A DNA stretch of 64,000 nt from Prosthecobacter vanneervenii (GCF_014203095.1 NZ_JACHIG010000005.1:62001-126000), one strand, 5' to 3'; positions 40,826 through 50,929 are shown, counted from the stretch's first letter. The notes: generated by a model not told the origin, from the sequence alone. Translations and numbers: made by a program.

Positions 40826-42868
40826 ATGCGCTGTTTTGCCCGCCCTCTCTGCTTTCTGTTGATGATGTTTCTGGCCGCACAGGCTTATGCTCAGCATGCC
40901 TCCACTCCCATTCAGAGACCGGGGCCGGAATTTGGTGAGGAGTTGCAGACCGAGGCATTGCATCTCGGTGACACGATGGACGTGGCCGTTGCGGGTGACC
41001 ATGTGTTTGCCATTGGCAAAGGCGAGCTGCGCATCCTCTCGAATGCCCGTGTGGGCAAACCGGCCTTGATTGGAAAACTGGAAGGACTCGGCAACACGCG
41101 GCAGATCGCGATCTCTCGCGGACACGCGTTTATCACGTCTCGCGAGGATGGGATGTTCATCGTGGATGTGCGCGAGCCATCCGGACCGAGACTTGTCCAT
41201 CATTATGACACAGCGGAGCTGGCCACGGCAGTGGCGGTGTCGGGAGATGTCGCGGCGGTTGGGAACCGGTTTGCTGGCATCGAGCTGCTGGATGTTTCGC
41301 ATCCTGAGCAGCCAAGGCACCTCTCAACGATCCGCTGTGGAGAGGTGCAGTCGCTCGTGTTTCATGGCACGTGGCTCTGTGCGGGCACATGGTCGGAGAA
41401 AACGGTGGCGGTGATCGATGCGCGCGATCCGTGGAAGCCTGCGCTGGTGAAAATGGTGCCTCTGGATGGCAAGGGCGATGGTCTCGATGTCAGCGGCAAC
41501 ATGCTCGCAGTGGCCACCGGCCATCATGCGCGCACAAAGGGCATTCCCAAACCCGGCGGTGCAGCTTATGGCAGCGGACATGGGGTGGAGTTCTTTGACA
41601 TCACGAATCCCGCAGATCCGCAGCGTCTTTCCGGCGTGAAGTTTCCTCCGTTCTACCGGCTCGGCATGGACATGTGGGGCGTGGTGCTTGCGGGCGGGCA
41701 CGCTTTCGTGAATGACACGCACAACGGCTTCTTCCTCATCGACGTGCGCGATCCCGCGAAGCCGCGAAACATCGGCTGGACGCAGCTCCCCAAAATCAAA
41801 GGCGATCCCAGCCCCGTGGCAGGCCTCGCCGTCGCTCAAGGTCGAGTTTTTCTCGCAGGCGGCTTCGATGACCTGCATCTCGTGGAGACGGGAATCCGCG
41901 ATGCTGAACCCGTTTTGACTGAAGGTGGACTGCAGGTGCCCAAACAACCCGCCGAAGTCTCTGCGCACGGTTTGCCAAAGTACGTCGTCGAGGGCTCGAT
42001 TCGCAGCGTCGTTCCATGGAAAGACGACTTGCTGCTGGTGGCGGCCGGATCGGCTGGCTGGCATATCGTGCGGCAAACAAGCGCGGGCTTTGAGCCGGTC
42101 TCGCAGCACCCCACACGAGGGTTTGCACGCGATGTGGCCTTTGAGGGCGATCATGTTTTCGTTGCGGAATCCCTTGGCGGGCTGTCCATCTGGCAAAAGC
42201 AGCCATCTGGCGGCTTGCAGCGCCTAGGAGCCTACGAAGTGCCCGGCAAGTCCATCCATCAGGTCGTGCTCGCGGATGAAGGGCGCATTGCCTTCCTCGC
42301 GGTGGGAGCCAATGCACTGCACGTCATCAAGATCTCCCATGACGGCAAAACAGAGCTCGTCATGCCTCCAGTGATGAACACCGGTCTGTTTTACCGCGAT
42401 CCCATCTCGCCGCTCTCCGCCGATGGCCGCCGCGTGCTGGTGCAATGGCATGTGACCGGGCTGCACGAGTTCATCATCGAAAACGGCACCGTGAAACGCG
42501 GCAGCTGGACTTTCCCGCACGCGATGGACACCGAATGCGGAGCCACCCCCTGGCAAGACGCCTGGCTCGCCACTTCGCACCGGGGTTTCTTCACTCTCGC
42601 TGAAGGTGAAACTCGCCCCGCCGAGAAAATAGGCCTGCTCAAGCCTGCAGACCGTATTTTCCCCGGCAAGCCGAGCCTCTCGAACGCCACGCTGTACATC
42701 GCTGATCCTTTCCTGGGCGATGTGTCTGCCTTTGACATGTCTGACGCCGCGAATCCCAAGCTCACAGCCGAACTCCATCTCACAGGCCATCCCGGCCGGG
42801 TGGTTGTGCACCAAGGCCACGCCCTGATTCCCGCCGGACGCGAAGGGTTGCTGTTGTGGAACCGTTAA
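40826..42868 (+). CDS. Secreted LVIVD-repeat protein (beta-propeller-like)
   Basis: A 680-residue protein with a signal peptide (MRCFARPLCFLLMMFLAAQA). It contains repeated units of about 40-45 residues with the pattern V..G..AFV....G...IDVRDPAKP, for example GMFIVDVREPSGPRL, GIELLDVSHPEQPRHL and GFFLIDVRDPAKPRNI, which is the LVIVD repeat found in predicted surface beta-propellers. Its codon use is more relaxed than that of its neighbours. The start at 40826 matches the signal peptide. Its role is unknown; binding or adhesion would be usual for such folds. Confidence 0.85.
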   Translation: MRCFARPLCFLLMMFLAAQAYAQHASTPIQRPGPEFGEELQTEALHLGDTMDVAVAGDHVFAIGKGELRILSNARVGKPALIGKLEGLGNTRQIAISRGHAFITSREDGMFIVDVREPSGPRLVHHYDTAELATAVAVSGDVAAVGNRFAGIELLDVSHPEQPRHLSTIRCGEVQSLVFHGTWLCAGTWSEKTVAVIDARDPWKPALVKMVPLDGKGDGLDVSGNMLAVATGHHARTKGIPKPGGAAYGSGHGVEFFDITNPADPQRLSGVKFPPFYRLGMDMWGVVLAGGHAFVNDTHNGFFLIDVRDPAKPRNIGWTQLPKIKGDPSPVAGLAVAQGRVFLAGGFDDLHLVETGIRDAEPVLTEGGLQVPKQPAEVSAHGLPKYVVEGSIRSVVPWKDDLLLVAAGSAGWHIVRQTSAGFEPVSQHPTRGFARDVAFEGDHVFVAESLGGLSIWQKQPSGGLQRLGAYEVPGKSIHQVVLADEGRIAFLAVGANALHVIKISHDGKTELVMPPVMNTGLFYRDPISPLSADGRRVLVQWHVTGLHEFIIENGTVKRGSWTFPHAMDTECGATPWQDAWLATSHRGFFTLAEGETRPAEKIGLLKPADRIFPGKPSLSNATLYIADPFLGDVSAFDMSDAANPKLTAELHLTGHPGRVVVHQGHALIPAGREGLLLWNR

Positions 42869-43250
42869 ACGGGTGGCTACGGCGTGGGTGAGTTTCATCC
42901 AGCCAGCCTTCCCTTGGCAACACATGCAAGAGCCACCGAGGCTCGTTCAAAAAGCAGGCCCGAAGGTTTCCAGGTCGCTGCGCCTTGGACTCGTTTGCTT
43001 CGGCCATCGCATGGCAAGTGGCTGTTCCTTCCCCCCTCGAAAACTTGTTCACAGCGGGCACGATTATTCACAGGAAAAACGTGCTCAAAAATCCCACATC
43101 TTGTTTAAGACAACTTAAATAACCACAAGATAGCGTGGATTTTTGCCTTCATTCTTGCGAGCATCTGGCGTGAAATGGTTCTGTCCCACCCGGCACCCGC
43201 CGTGCCTTTCGTGTTCCGTCTTCGTCATTCCGTTTTTAGCCCTTCCTGCC
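42869..43250. other. Intergenic region upstream of smc
   Basis: No gene is seen. The right part is AT-rich. It contains TTGTTCACA (43045-43053) and TTATTCACA (43064-43072), each near the DnaA box TTATCCACA, and an inverted pair ATCTTGT (43099 region) / ACAAGAT (43128 region). A weak copy of the TCATTCCG part of repeat A lies near 43222. The stretch probably holds the smc promoter; an origin role is not supported by other evidence. Confidence 0.3.
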
Positions 43251-46200
43251 ATGTATCTCAAGAGCCTCACCCTTCACGGCTTCAAGTCCTTTGCGGACAA
43301 GACCCACTTTGAGTTCCACAAAGGCGTCACCGGCATCGTGGGGCCGAACGGCTGCGGAAAGTCCAACGTGGTGGATGCCATCCGCTGGGTGCTGGGGGAA
43401 ACCTCCGCCAAGGCGCTGCGTGGCGATGAAATGGCCGACGTCATCTTCAACGGCACCGACAAGCGCAAGCCCGTGGGCCTCGCTGAAGTGACGCTGACCA
43501 TGGCGGACTGCGAGCAGTCCCTGAACGTGGACTTCAACGAAGTGGCCCTGACCCGCCGCGTCTTCCGCGATGGCCGCAGCGAATACCGCCTGAACAACAC
43601 CGTCTGCCGCCTCAAAGACATCCACGATCTCATCGCGGGCACCGGCATTGGTCGTGCTGCCTACTCCATCATGGCGCAGGGCCAGATCGACATGCTGCTG
43701 AGCTCCAAGCCGGAAGACCGTCGTACCGTTTTCGAAGAAGCAGCGGGCATCACCAAGTTCAAATCCCAGAAGCGCGAAGCTCTCCGCAAGCTGGAATACA
43801 CCGAGGCCAATCTCCTGCGCGTGGCGGACATCATCGCCGAAGTGAAGCGCCAGATGGGCACGCTGCAGCGCCAGGCCGCCAAGGCCCGCCGCTACCAGGC
43901 CCTGCTGGAAGACACCCGACTGCTGGACACCCACCTGGCGCACAAGCAGTACACCGAGTTCAGCGGAGAGAAGTCCGAGGCTGAAAACACGGTGCGCATG
44001 ATGACGCAGCAGATCGAGGAACTGCAGCGCAAACTGCAAACCGCCGAGACCGAGGCTGCACAAACGCGCGAGGCCTACCACTCTCTGGAATCCCAGATCA
44101 GCCAGGCACGCCAGCAGGCGCAGGAGCTGCGCTCGCAGATGCAGAACGCGGAAGGCCGCATCGGATTCAACCGCGAGCGCAATGAGGAGCTGGAAGGCCG
44201 CCTGCGCCAGAATGAGGAGCAGATCGCCGCCAATGAAGAGCTGCTGGATCAGGCACGCCGCGATCTCGTGAATGCAGACGAGCAGCTGCTCGCCATCGCC
44301 GAAAACATCCAGACGCGCCAGATGGCGGTGAACGAGCACGCCAGCCAGCACCAGAACATCCTGCCAGAGCGCAACCGCCTGGAAAGCGACCGCCGCGCCA
44401 TCCGCGAGTCCATCCGCCAGTTTGAAGGCCAGATCGCCGCCAGCGAGGCACGCGCGCAGTCTCTCAGCAATCAGATCTCCGGTGACCGCCAGCGCTTTGA
44501 ATCCCTGTCGCATGACCGCATGACGGCGCAGCAGGCGCGTGAGACGAGCCAGATCGAATTCGACGAACTGCAGCGCAACATCCAGGAACTGGAAGAGACG
44601 CGCAACCAGCTCGAAGAAAAGGCCAAGGACTGCGCTCGCGAGATCATCGAGCGCCGCCGCCAGCGCGATGCCCTGAGCAATGAGCTGAACGAACTGCAGC
44701 GCAGCCTGACGCAGCGCAAGTCACGCCTGGAGATCATCGAGCAGCTGCTGCAGAAAGGCGAGGGCCTCTCAGCCGGTACGCAGAAGGTCATCAGCGGCTT
44801 GGACAATCCCGAGGTGTACTCCGTCGGTGTGCGTGGCCTGCTGGCCAGCAGCATCGAGGTGGAGCCCGCCTTCATCACCCCCATCGAGGCCGCTTTGAAA
44901 GACCACCTGCAGGCGGTGCTGCTCACCGAGAGCGAGCTGGCCGCGCAGATCATCGACCGCCTGACGGACCACAAGATGGGCCGCGCCGCACTGGTGCCGC
45001 ACGATTTCTGCAACCTGCGCAACGCCGCTGACCGCGAGCTGCTGCCCGCAGGTGCCATCACCTGGGCCACGGACAAGGTGCGCGTGAAAACCGGCGTGCA
45101 GAGCCTGCTGGACCACCTGCTGCACAATGTGGTGATCGTGGACGACCTGCACACCGCCCTGCGCATGAAGCGCGAGATGCCGCACCTGGCCATCGCCACC
45201 ATGCGCGGAGAGTTCATCACCCATGATGGTATCATCTCCGGTGGTGCCACCAAGGAGGAGGGCTCCTCCACCCTGCGCCGCGAGGCCGAGGTGCGCCAGC
45301 TCCGCTCAGAGGTGGAGGCGCTGGAATACCAGTACATGGAGAAGGAGGACGCTGTAAATACCGCCAGCACGCAGCTGGAGGAAATGCAGCGCGAGGAAGT
45401 GTCCCTGCGCGAGCAGGCCCAGCGCGCGCGCGAAGGCTTCTCCCAGTTCCAGGGCAAGATGAGCGTGGTGCAGCGTGCGCTGCAGCAGGCCACCGCCAAG
45501 CTGGAAAGCGTGGAGTGGGACCAGAACCAGATCCAGGAGCGCATGAGCGGCTCTGAAAGCCAGATCCAGCAGCTGCGCGAGGCCGTGGTCATCGCCCAGG
45601 AGCAGCTGGAAACCTCCCGCATCCGCGAGGCGGAGCTGGAGACGGAGATGGAGTCCTTCCTGCGCCGCGAGCTGGAGTCCAGCGAGCGCCTCAACGAGCT
45701 GCGCACCGCGTTGGCCCTGGAGCAGAGCGCCCTGCAGTCCATCGAACGCCAGAAGGCCCCGCTGGCCATGCGCCTGCAGGAGCTGCAGGCGGGCATCAAC
45801 CGCTTTGCGGAGGAGATGAACACCTGGCGCATGCGGATCCAGCAGAATGAGGCTGAAAGCGCCCGCTTTGAGGAGCAGATCCAGTCCCAGCGCGGCACCA
45901 TCGCCGCCATCGAGGAGCACCTGCAGTCCAAGACCGAAGAGCGTGCCGGATTGTTTGAACAGGTGAGCCAGCTGGAAGCCCAGCTGACGCAGCTGCGCCA
46001 GAGCTTCAACGGCCTCAATGAATCGCGCAACCGCGCCGAGGTCACCCTGACCCGCGTGGACCTGCGTCTGGAAAATCTCATCAGCCAGGTGCAGGAGCGC
46101 TACAGCTTCCACATCGAAGCCTTTGAGCCCGACTACCACGTGCTCATGCTCACCATCGAGGAGCAGAAGAAGAACCGCAATCGAGGCAAGAAAGGCGCAT

Positions 46201-47267
46201 CCAGCGCAGCGGACAGCAGCAGCCAGAACGAAGGTGCAGAAGCCGTCGCCGATGACTCTGCCGAGCCCGAAGCCGCAGCCGAGGAAGTCGAGGAAACGCA
46301 GGTGCGCGCCGTCTCCAACCGCGACGACGATGCGGTGGACATCGACGACGTCGTCATCCCCGGCCAGGAGGCCGAGCCCGACTGGGCCTTTGTCATGGAG
46401 GTGGTCTATGAGCTGCGCCAGAAGCTCGAAGGCATCGGCCCGGTGAACCTCGACGCCATTCAGGAATTTGAAGAACTCGAAGAGCGCCACAACTTCCTCG
46501 ACACCCAGCACAACGACCTCGTGAAATCCAAGGAGGAGCTGCTGCAGGTCATCGCCAAGATCAACGACACCACAAAGACCATGTTTGTGGAGACCTTTGA
46601 GCAGGTGCGCGGCTTCTTTAACAACAACTTCCGCGAGCTCTTCGGCCCCGCTGCCAAGGCCGACCTCATGCTGGTGGATGAAAACGATCCGCTGGAGTCA
46701 GGCATCGAAATCATCGCCAAGCCCCCGGGCAAAAAGCTGCAGACCATCAGCCTCCTCTCCGGTGGCGAGCGCAGCATGACCGCCGTAGCCCTGCTCTTCT
46801 CCATCTATCAGGTGAAGCCCAGCCCCTTCTGCGTGCTGGACGAGCTCGACGCCCCGCTGGACGAAACCAACATCGGCCGCTTCCTCAAGATGCTGGACAG
46901 CTTCATCGACAACTCGCAGTTCATCATCGTGACGCACAACAAGCGCACCATGAGCCGCGCCGATGTGATCTACGGTGTGACGATGCAGGAATTTGGCGTC
47001 AGCAAGCCGGTCGGCGTGCGCATGACTACCGAAGACACCCGCACCCTGGCCAAGTCCGCGCAGGAGCTGGCCCTCGAAGCGCCGAACCAGAACAAGCGCA
47101 AGAAGAAGGGGGCTGATGCTGATGAGGCAGAGGTTGCCGCCGAAGGCGAATCCGCCGCTGAAGCCCCTGAGGCCAATGCTCCCATCCAGGAAGACCTCGA
47201 CCAGGAACAGGCCCGCCTGACCGCCATCGAGGAACAGGAGGAGCAGACACCTGCGGTGCTGGTGTAG
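43251..47267 (+). CDS. smc: Chromosome partition protein SMC
   Basis: Condensin ATPase that organises and segregates the chromosome. The 1338-residue product has the N-terminal head with Walker A GIVGPNGCGKSN (about 29-39), long coiled coils rich in Gln/Glu/Arg, a hinge near residues 505-660 (VYSVGVRGLLASSIEV, AALVPHDFCNLR), the ABC signature LLSGGERSMTAVALL and Walker B FCVLDELDAPLDE near the end. It is about 150 residues longer than usual owing to an acidic low-complexity insertion (about 975-1045, before the C-terminal head) and an Ala/Glu-rich C-terminal tail. The start MYLKSLTLHGFKSF is the family start. Confidence 0.97.
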   Translation: MYLKSLTLHGFKSFADKTHFEFHKGVTGIVGPNGCGKSNVVDAIRWVLGETSAKALRGDEMADVIFNGTDKRKPVGLAEVTLTMADCEQSLNVDFNEVALTRRVFRDGRSEYRLNNTVCRLKDIHDLIAGTGIGRAAYSIMAQGQIDMLLSSKPEDRRTVFEEAAGITKFKSQKREALRKLEYTEANLLRVADIIAEVKRQMGTLQRQAAKARRYQALLEDTRLLDTHLAHKQYTEFSGEKSEAENTVRMMTQQIEELQRKLQTAETEAAQTREAYHSLESQISQARQQAQELRSQMQNAEGRIGFNRERNEELEGRLRQNEEQIAANEELLDQARRDLVNADEQLLAIAENIQTRQMAVNEHASQHQNILPERNRLESDRRAIRESIRQFEGQIAASEARAQSLSNQISGDRQRFESLSHDRMTAQQARETSQIEFDELQRNIQELEETRNQLEEKAKDCAREIIERRRQRDALSNELNELQRSLTQRKSRLEIIEQLLQKGEGLSAGTQKVISGLDNPEVYSVGVRGLLASSIEVEPAFITPIEAALKDHLQAVLLTESELAAQIIDRLTDHKMGRAALVPHDFCNLRNAADRELLPAGAITWATDKVRVKTGVQSLLDHLLHNVVIVDDLHTALRMKREMPHLAIATMRGEFITHDGIISGGATKEEGSSTLRREAEVRQLRSEVEALEYQYMEKEDAVNTASTQLEEMQREEVSLREQAQRAREGFSQFQGKMSVVQRALQQATAKLESVEWDQNQIQERMSGSESQIQQLREAVVIAQEQLETSRIREAELETEMESFLRRELESSERLNELRTALALEQSALQSIERQKAPLAMRLQELQAGINRFAEEMNTWRMRIQQNEAESARFEEQIQSQRGTIAAIEEHLQSKTEERAGLFEQVSQLEAQLTQLRQSFNGLNESRNRAEVTLTRVDLRLENLISQVQERYSFHIEAFEPDYHVLMLTIEEQKKNRNRGKKGASSAADSSSQNEGAEAVADDSAEPEAAAEEVEETQVRAVSNRDDDAVDIDDVVIPGQEAEPDWAFVMEVVYELRQKLEGIGPVNLDAIQEFEELEERHNFLDTQHNDLVKSKEELLQVIAKINDTTKTMFVETFEQVRGFFNNNFRELFGPAAKADLMLVDENDPLESGIEIIAKPPGKKLQTISLLSGGERSMTAVALLFSIYQVKPSPFCVLDELDAPLDETNIGRFLKMLDSFIDNSQFIIVTHNKRTMSRADVIYGVTMQEFGVSKPVGVRMTTEDTRTLAKSAQELALEAPNQNKRKKKGADADEAEVAAEGESAAEAPEANAPIQEDLDQEQARLTAIEEQEEQTPAVLV

Positions 47268-47333
47268 CCAGAGTACTCGCAGGCTTCAGCCCTCCTCCAA
47301 GCGCCATCGGAAGGCCAACGCCTGCCGACGGCT

Positions 47334-48497
47334 CTATGCCCTGGCATTCATCCGCCGCTCCCAGTTCATCAGGGGGCGCTCAATGCCCAGATGCAGCACC
47401 ACCGCCGCAAGCAGGATCAAAGGCAGGCCAAGTAACATCAGGAGGAGCAGGGCGTCGCCGGATGAAACCTGGGGATTCCAATGCAATATCACGGCCAGAA
47501 AGCCGATGATCATGGGCCAGTGCACGAGATACAGCGGATAAGAAATCTGCCCCAGCCGCTGCAACCAGCGATGGCGCAGCAAGATACGAATCGAGGAAAG
47601 CACCCGGGAAAACAAATCATCTCCCTGTGCAAAAACACATCCAAAAGCCAGCGCCCAAAGAGTGAGCGCGACTGCGTGCCAGCGTGTCATGAATGCCAGG
47701 GAAAGCACCACAGCCACAAGAATGGGGTTGAGGCTGGATCGTTCACGCCGGGAGGCGGCAAAAGCCTCATACAGATGGAAGCTCCCGATCCCGATGAGAA
47801 AAAGAGGAAGCTGATGCAGCAGAAAAGCATGATTGGGATTGCCAGTGCTGTAGAAACGAAAACAGAGCCAGTTCAGCGCCACGAGAAACAGCACCCCAGC
47901 ACCCGAACGAACCACTCTGGCGAGCAGCGAGGCCACAAGATAATACTGCCACTCCAGCGAGACACTCCATGCAGGCCCGAGCAGAGTCCCGGTGCTGTCG
48001 CTGAGCACCGATTTCGGAACGGCACCGTGCAACAGCGTCAAATGCCAGAATGCATGCTGGGCGGTCGCGGAGGTCTCGCTCAGAGAAAGGTTGCGGTTCC
48101 ACTCGAAATAAACAGTCGCATCCCGCCACGCGGCAGTGTTCAGCACATAGGGAGTCCAAAAAATGGCAGCCACCGTGCCCAGGGTCAGGCAGACAAGATA
48201 GACGGGGTAAATGCGAAAGAAACGCCCTCGAATGAAGTGCCCGTAGGACTCCTGGCGTCGGGCGATCAGAAACGAAATGGCAAATCCGCTGAGGATGATG
48301 AAGGTGTCCACCGCCGCACCAGCCTCGACAAATCCTGCCCAGCTGCTTGTGAGCAGACGCGGCCCGGTGACAGAATCCCAGAACCCTGTCCAGCAAAAGA
48401 CATGCGCCAGGGCCACCCACAAGGAAAGCAGACCTCTGAGTCCATCCAGTTCGTCCACACGAACGATCTGATGCTCCGCCTTGAATGTGCTCGTCAT
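47334..48497 (-). CDS. Acyltransferase family 3 membrane protein
   Basis: A 387-residue polytopic protein of the acyltransferase-3 (OafA/NolL-like) family, which acetylates sugars of surface polysaccharides. The N-terminus shows the family block ELDGLRGLLSLWVALAHV, with the conserved His in VALAHV, followed by about ten hydrophobic segments and RGRFFRIYPVYLV. The start MTSTFKAEHQ at 48497 was chosen; the frame runs to 48533. The substrate is unknown. It is convergent with smc. Confidence 0.88.
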   Translation of the reverse strand: MTSTFKAEHQIVRVDELDGLRGLLSLWVALAHVFCWTGFWDSVTGPRLLTSSWAGFVEAGAAVDTFIILSGFAISFLIARRQESYGHFIRGRFFRIYPVYLVCLTLGTVAAIFWTPYVLNTAAWRDATVYFEWNRNLSLSETSATAQHAFWHLTLLHGAVPKSVLSDSTGTLLGPAWSVSLEWQYYLVASLLARVVRSGAGVLFLVALNWLCFRFYSTGNPNHAFLLHQLPLFLIGIGSFHLYEAFAASRRERSSLNPILVAVVLSLAFMTRWHAVALTLWALAFGCVFAQGDDLFSRVLSSIRILLRHRWLQRLGQISYPLYLVHWPMIIGFLAVILHWNPQVSSGDALLLLMLLGLPLILLAAVVLHLGIERPLMNWERRMNARA

Positions 48498-48606
48498 GCA
48501 GCGAGGCTTAACAAAAAGCAGCACGAGGAGCAATGGTGAATAATTCCCGTGCCCTGCAGGATGAGAAACAGTGCACTCACTATCGAGCCCCCAATCCGCA
48601 GCCCGC

Positions 48607-49092
48607 TTACACCTGCTCCGTGTTTGCCACGTTGTCTGCCTTTAGCTCCCACTCCCTCATCGCCTCCTCATACTTCTCCCGCAGCTCCTCATCTCCAACT
48701 CGCTGGGCCAGCTCGATGAGTTCCAAATACGCGTCCCGCTCCTCAGGATAGTAAAACAGGATCTTCTCATACTCCTGCACTGCGGCGTCCACCTTGCGCT
48801 CCTGGCTGTACTTGCGCGCCAGCACATAGGAAAGCGGCGGCTTCTCAAACTCATCGTCGGGATAAAACAGCGCCGCAAACGGCCGTGCGATCCACTCGGC
48901 GATCTTCACCGCCGTGTCCGGTGCCGTGAGCATCACCGATGCGACAAACAGCAGCAAGCTCCCGATCACTGGAAACGCCGCCGCCAGCCAGCTCGATCTC
49001 AGCGCCACAATCATCAGCCACACGCTCGCCAGCAGGGCGATGCAGGCGAGAATCCTTCGTGCAGTTAGCAGGTGCATGAGCATGAATGGCAT
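48607..49092 (-). CDS. Membrane protein with TPR-like C-terminal region
   Basis: A 161-residue protein. Two hydrophobic segments lie near residues 12-30 and 35-53. The cytoplasmic part has a TPR-like helical pair (YVLARKYSQERKVDAAVQEY and PEERDAYLELIELAQ) and a charged C-terminal helix. The start at 49092 is preceded by AGGTGA with 8-nt spacing. The open frame continues upstream over the start of the divergent enolase-superfamily gene but that part is not coding. No known family is recognised. Confidence 0.75.
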   Translation of the reverse strand: MPFMLMHLLTARRILACIALLASVWLMIVALRSSWLAAAFPVIGSLLLFVASVMLTAPDTAVKIAEWIARPFAALFYPDDEFEKPPLSYVLARKYSQERKVDAAVQEYEKILFYYPEERDAYLELIELAQRVGDEELREKYEEAMREWELKADNVANTEQV

Positions 49093-49128
49093 GGAATTTG
49101 TCACCTGAAACTTGAAACAATGAGCTAG

Positions 49129-49159
49129 GATCGAGGGCCAGAACGAGTAAGAGGACGAA
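49129..49159 (+). repeat. Dispersed repeat B, copy 3
   Basis: GATCGAGGGCCAGAACGAG then TAAGAGGACGAAT, ending 12 nt before the start at 49172. It matches copies at 7705 and 38803, which also precede plus-strand genes. Confidence 0.55.
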
Positions 49160-49171
49160 TCCCCCCGCCGC

Positions 49172-50617
49172 ATGACCTTCACCATCGCTTCTTTCCAGTT
49201 CCACGTGCTGCCCATGCGCACGCGCTTTCCGTTTAAATACGGCATCGCCAGCATGAGCGCCCTGCCGCATCTCTTTGTCACGGCGAATCTGGTGGTGGAT
49301 GGCAAAGCCGTGAGCGGGCTGGCCAGCGAAGGCCTGCCGCCCAAGTGGTTCACCAAGAATCCGGACACGCCCTTCGAGATCGATCTGGCGGAGATGATCT
49401 CGGTCATTCAGAACGCCTCTCGCATCGCCAGGCTGGCCGCGGAGAAACCCACGAGCTTTTTTGAGTGGTGGCAGAACCTGTATGCTGAGCAGTCCAGCTG
49501 GGCCAAGATCAAGGAACAGCCCGCGCTGTTGGCCAACCTGGGCGTGAGCCTCATCGAGCGCGCCGTGCTTGACGGCCTGTGCAAGGCCCTGGGCCAGCCT
49601 TTGCACGCCGTGCTGCGCTCCGATGTGCTCGGCATCGACCTCGGCGCTGTGCGCGAGGAGCTGCGCGGCATGCGCGTGGCGGACGTCATCGCTCCTGCAC
49701 CGCTTTCGCGCATCCACGCACGTCACACGGTAGGCCTGGGAGATGCCCTCAGCGCCGCCGATGGCACGCTGGACGATGGCCTGCCCTACACGCTGGAGGA
49801 AACCATCCGCGCCTACGGCCTGCGCTATTTCAAGATCAAGGTCTGCGGCAAGCCAGAGCAGGATCTGCCACGCCTGCGCGAGATCACCCGCGTCATCACC
49901 GCCAACTGCCCCTCAGGATTCCACGCCACGCTGGATGGCAACGAGCAGTTCTACGATCTGGCTTCTTTCCGCGACTTCTACGCCACGCTGCGCGCCGATG
50001 CCGCCCTGGCCCCGCTGTTCCAAAATCTGCTCCTCATCGAGCAGCCGCTGCACCGCTCCCAGGCATTAAATGAAGATGTAGCCGCCACGCTGAGCACCTG
50101 GACCGAAGGCCCCGGCATGATCATTGATGAAAGCGATGCCTCCCTGGCCGACCTGCCACTCGCGCTGGATCTCGGCTACCGCGGCACCAGCCACAAGAAC
50201 TGCAAAGGCATCGTCAAAGGCTTGGCCAATGCCGCGCTGCTCAAGAAACGCACCCCCGTCATCCGTGGCGGCCCCATCCTCAGTGGCGAGGACCTGGCCA
50301 ATGTGGGCCCCGTGGCCCTGCTGCAGGATCTCAGCGTCATGGCTCTGCTGGGCGTCACTCACGTGGAGCGCAATGGCCACCACTACTTCCGCGGCCTTAG
50401 CATGCACTCCCAGGCCACGCAGGAGGCCGTGCTGAGCACTCACACCGGCCTCTACCACCGCCACCCGCAGGGCTTCCCCACGCTCAAGATCCAGAACGGC
50501 ACGCTCGATGTCTCCACCGTCAACTCAGCCCCCTTCGGCTGCGGCATCACGCTGGATGTGACCCAGTTTGAGCCCCTGAATGACTGGATCAAGCGGGGTG
50601 GGATGGGGGAGTTGTAA
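49172..50617 (+). CDS. Enolase-superfamily enzyme (mandelate racemase/muconate lactonizing-like)
   Basis: A 481-residue enolase-superfamily protein. The acid/base and metal residues are in place: Lys221 and Lys223 in YFKIKVCGK, Asp255 in TLDGNEQF, Glu290 in LLIEQPLHR, Asp319-Glu320 in IIDESD, and a lysine in GTSHKNCKGIVK (Lys342 or Lys345). A KxK pair plus a later lysine is the pattern of the muconate lactonizing enzyme subgroup, which acts by abstracting a proton alpha to a carboxylate. It is longer than usual because of extra N-terminal and capping segments. The substrate is not known and no pathway genes are adjacent. Confidence 0.85.
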   Translation: MTFTIASFQFHVLPMRTRFPFKYGIASMSALPHLFVTANLVVDGKAVSGLASEGLPPKWFTKNPDTPFEIDLAEMISVIQNASRIARLAAEKPTSFFEWWQNLYAEQSSWAKIKEQPALLANLGVSLIERAVLDGLCKALGQPLHAVLRSDVLGIDLGAVREELRGMRVADVIAPAPLSRIHARHTVGLGDALSAADGTLDDGLPYTLEETIRAYGLRYFKIKVCGKPEQDLPRLREITRVITANCPSGFHATLDGNEQFYDLASFRDFYATLRADAALAPLFQNLLLIEQPLHRSQALNEDVAATLSTWTEGPGMIIDESDASLADLPLALDLGYRGTSHKNCKGIVKGLANAALLKKRTPVIRGGPILSGEDLANVGPVALLQDLSVMALLGVTHVERNGHHYFRGLSMHSQATQEAVLSTHTGLYHRHPQGFPTLKIQNGTLDVSTVNSAPFGCGITLDVTQFEPLNDWIKRGGMGEL

Positions 50618-50662
50618 TGAATGTGATTTGACGAAATCACGGAATCCAACAAAATTCCTTGC

Positions 50663-50929
50663 ATGACATACTCCTCCACTTTGACGTCGAAAAATCAGAC
50701 CACCCTGCCCAAGGCCGTCGTTCATTTGCTAGGCGCCACGCCTTCATCGATCCTCGCCTATGAAATTCTGGAAGACGGCAAGGTTCTGCTCACAGCCAAA
50801 TCTGCGACTTTCAAGGACATCGCCGACACCTTTCCGAAGAAAAAAGCAACCAAACCTATCAGCATTGAAGACATGAAAAGAGCCGTCGCCCAAGGTGCTG
50901 CAAAACGTTTTAAGAAAGCTGTAAAATGA
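50663..50929 (+). CDS. vapB: AbrB/VapB-type antitoxin
   Basis: An 88-residue protein with a swapped-hairpin AbrB DNA-binding start (TLTSKNQTTLPKAVVHLLGA) and a basic C-terminal tail (AVAQGAAKRFKKAVK). It would bind its own promoter and neutralise the toxin through the C-terminal part. The stop overlaps the toxin start by 4 bp (ATGA), the usual arrangement of VapBC operons. Confidence 0.85.
   Translation: MTYSSTLTSKNQTTLPKAVVHLLGATPSSILAYEILEDGKVLLTAKSATFKDIADTFPKKKATKPISIEDMKRAVAQGAAKRFKKAVK

Noticed and set aside
42869-43250. Replication origin
   Set aside because: Only two imperfect DnaA-like boxes are present and no dnaA, dnaN or rpmH gene is near.
44471-46511. Long antisense open frames opposite smc
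   Set aside because: They have Gln/Glu/Arg-reversed composition expected from the coiled coil on the other strand and no start signals.
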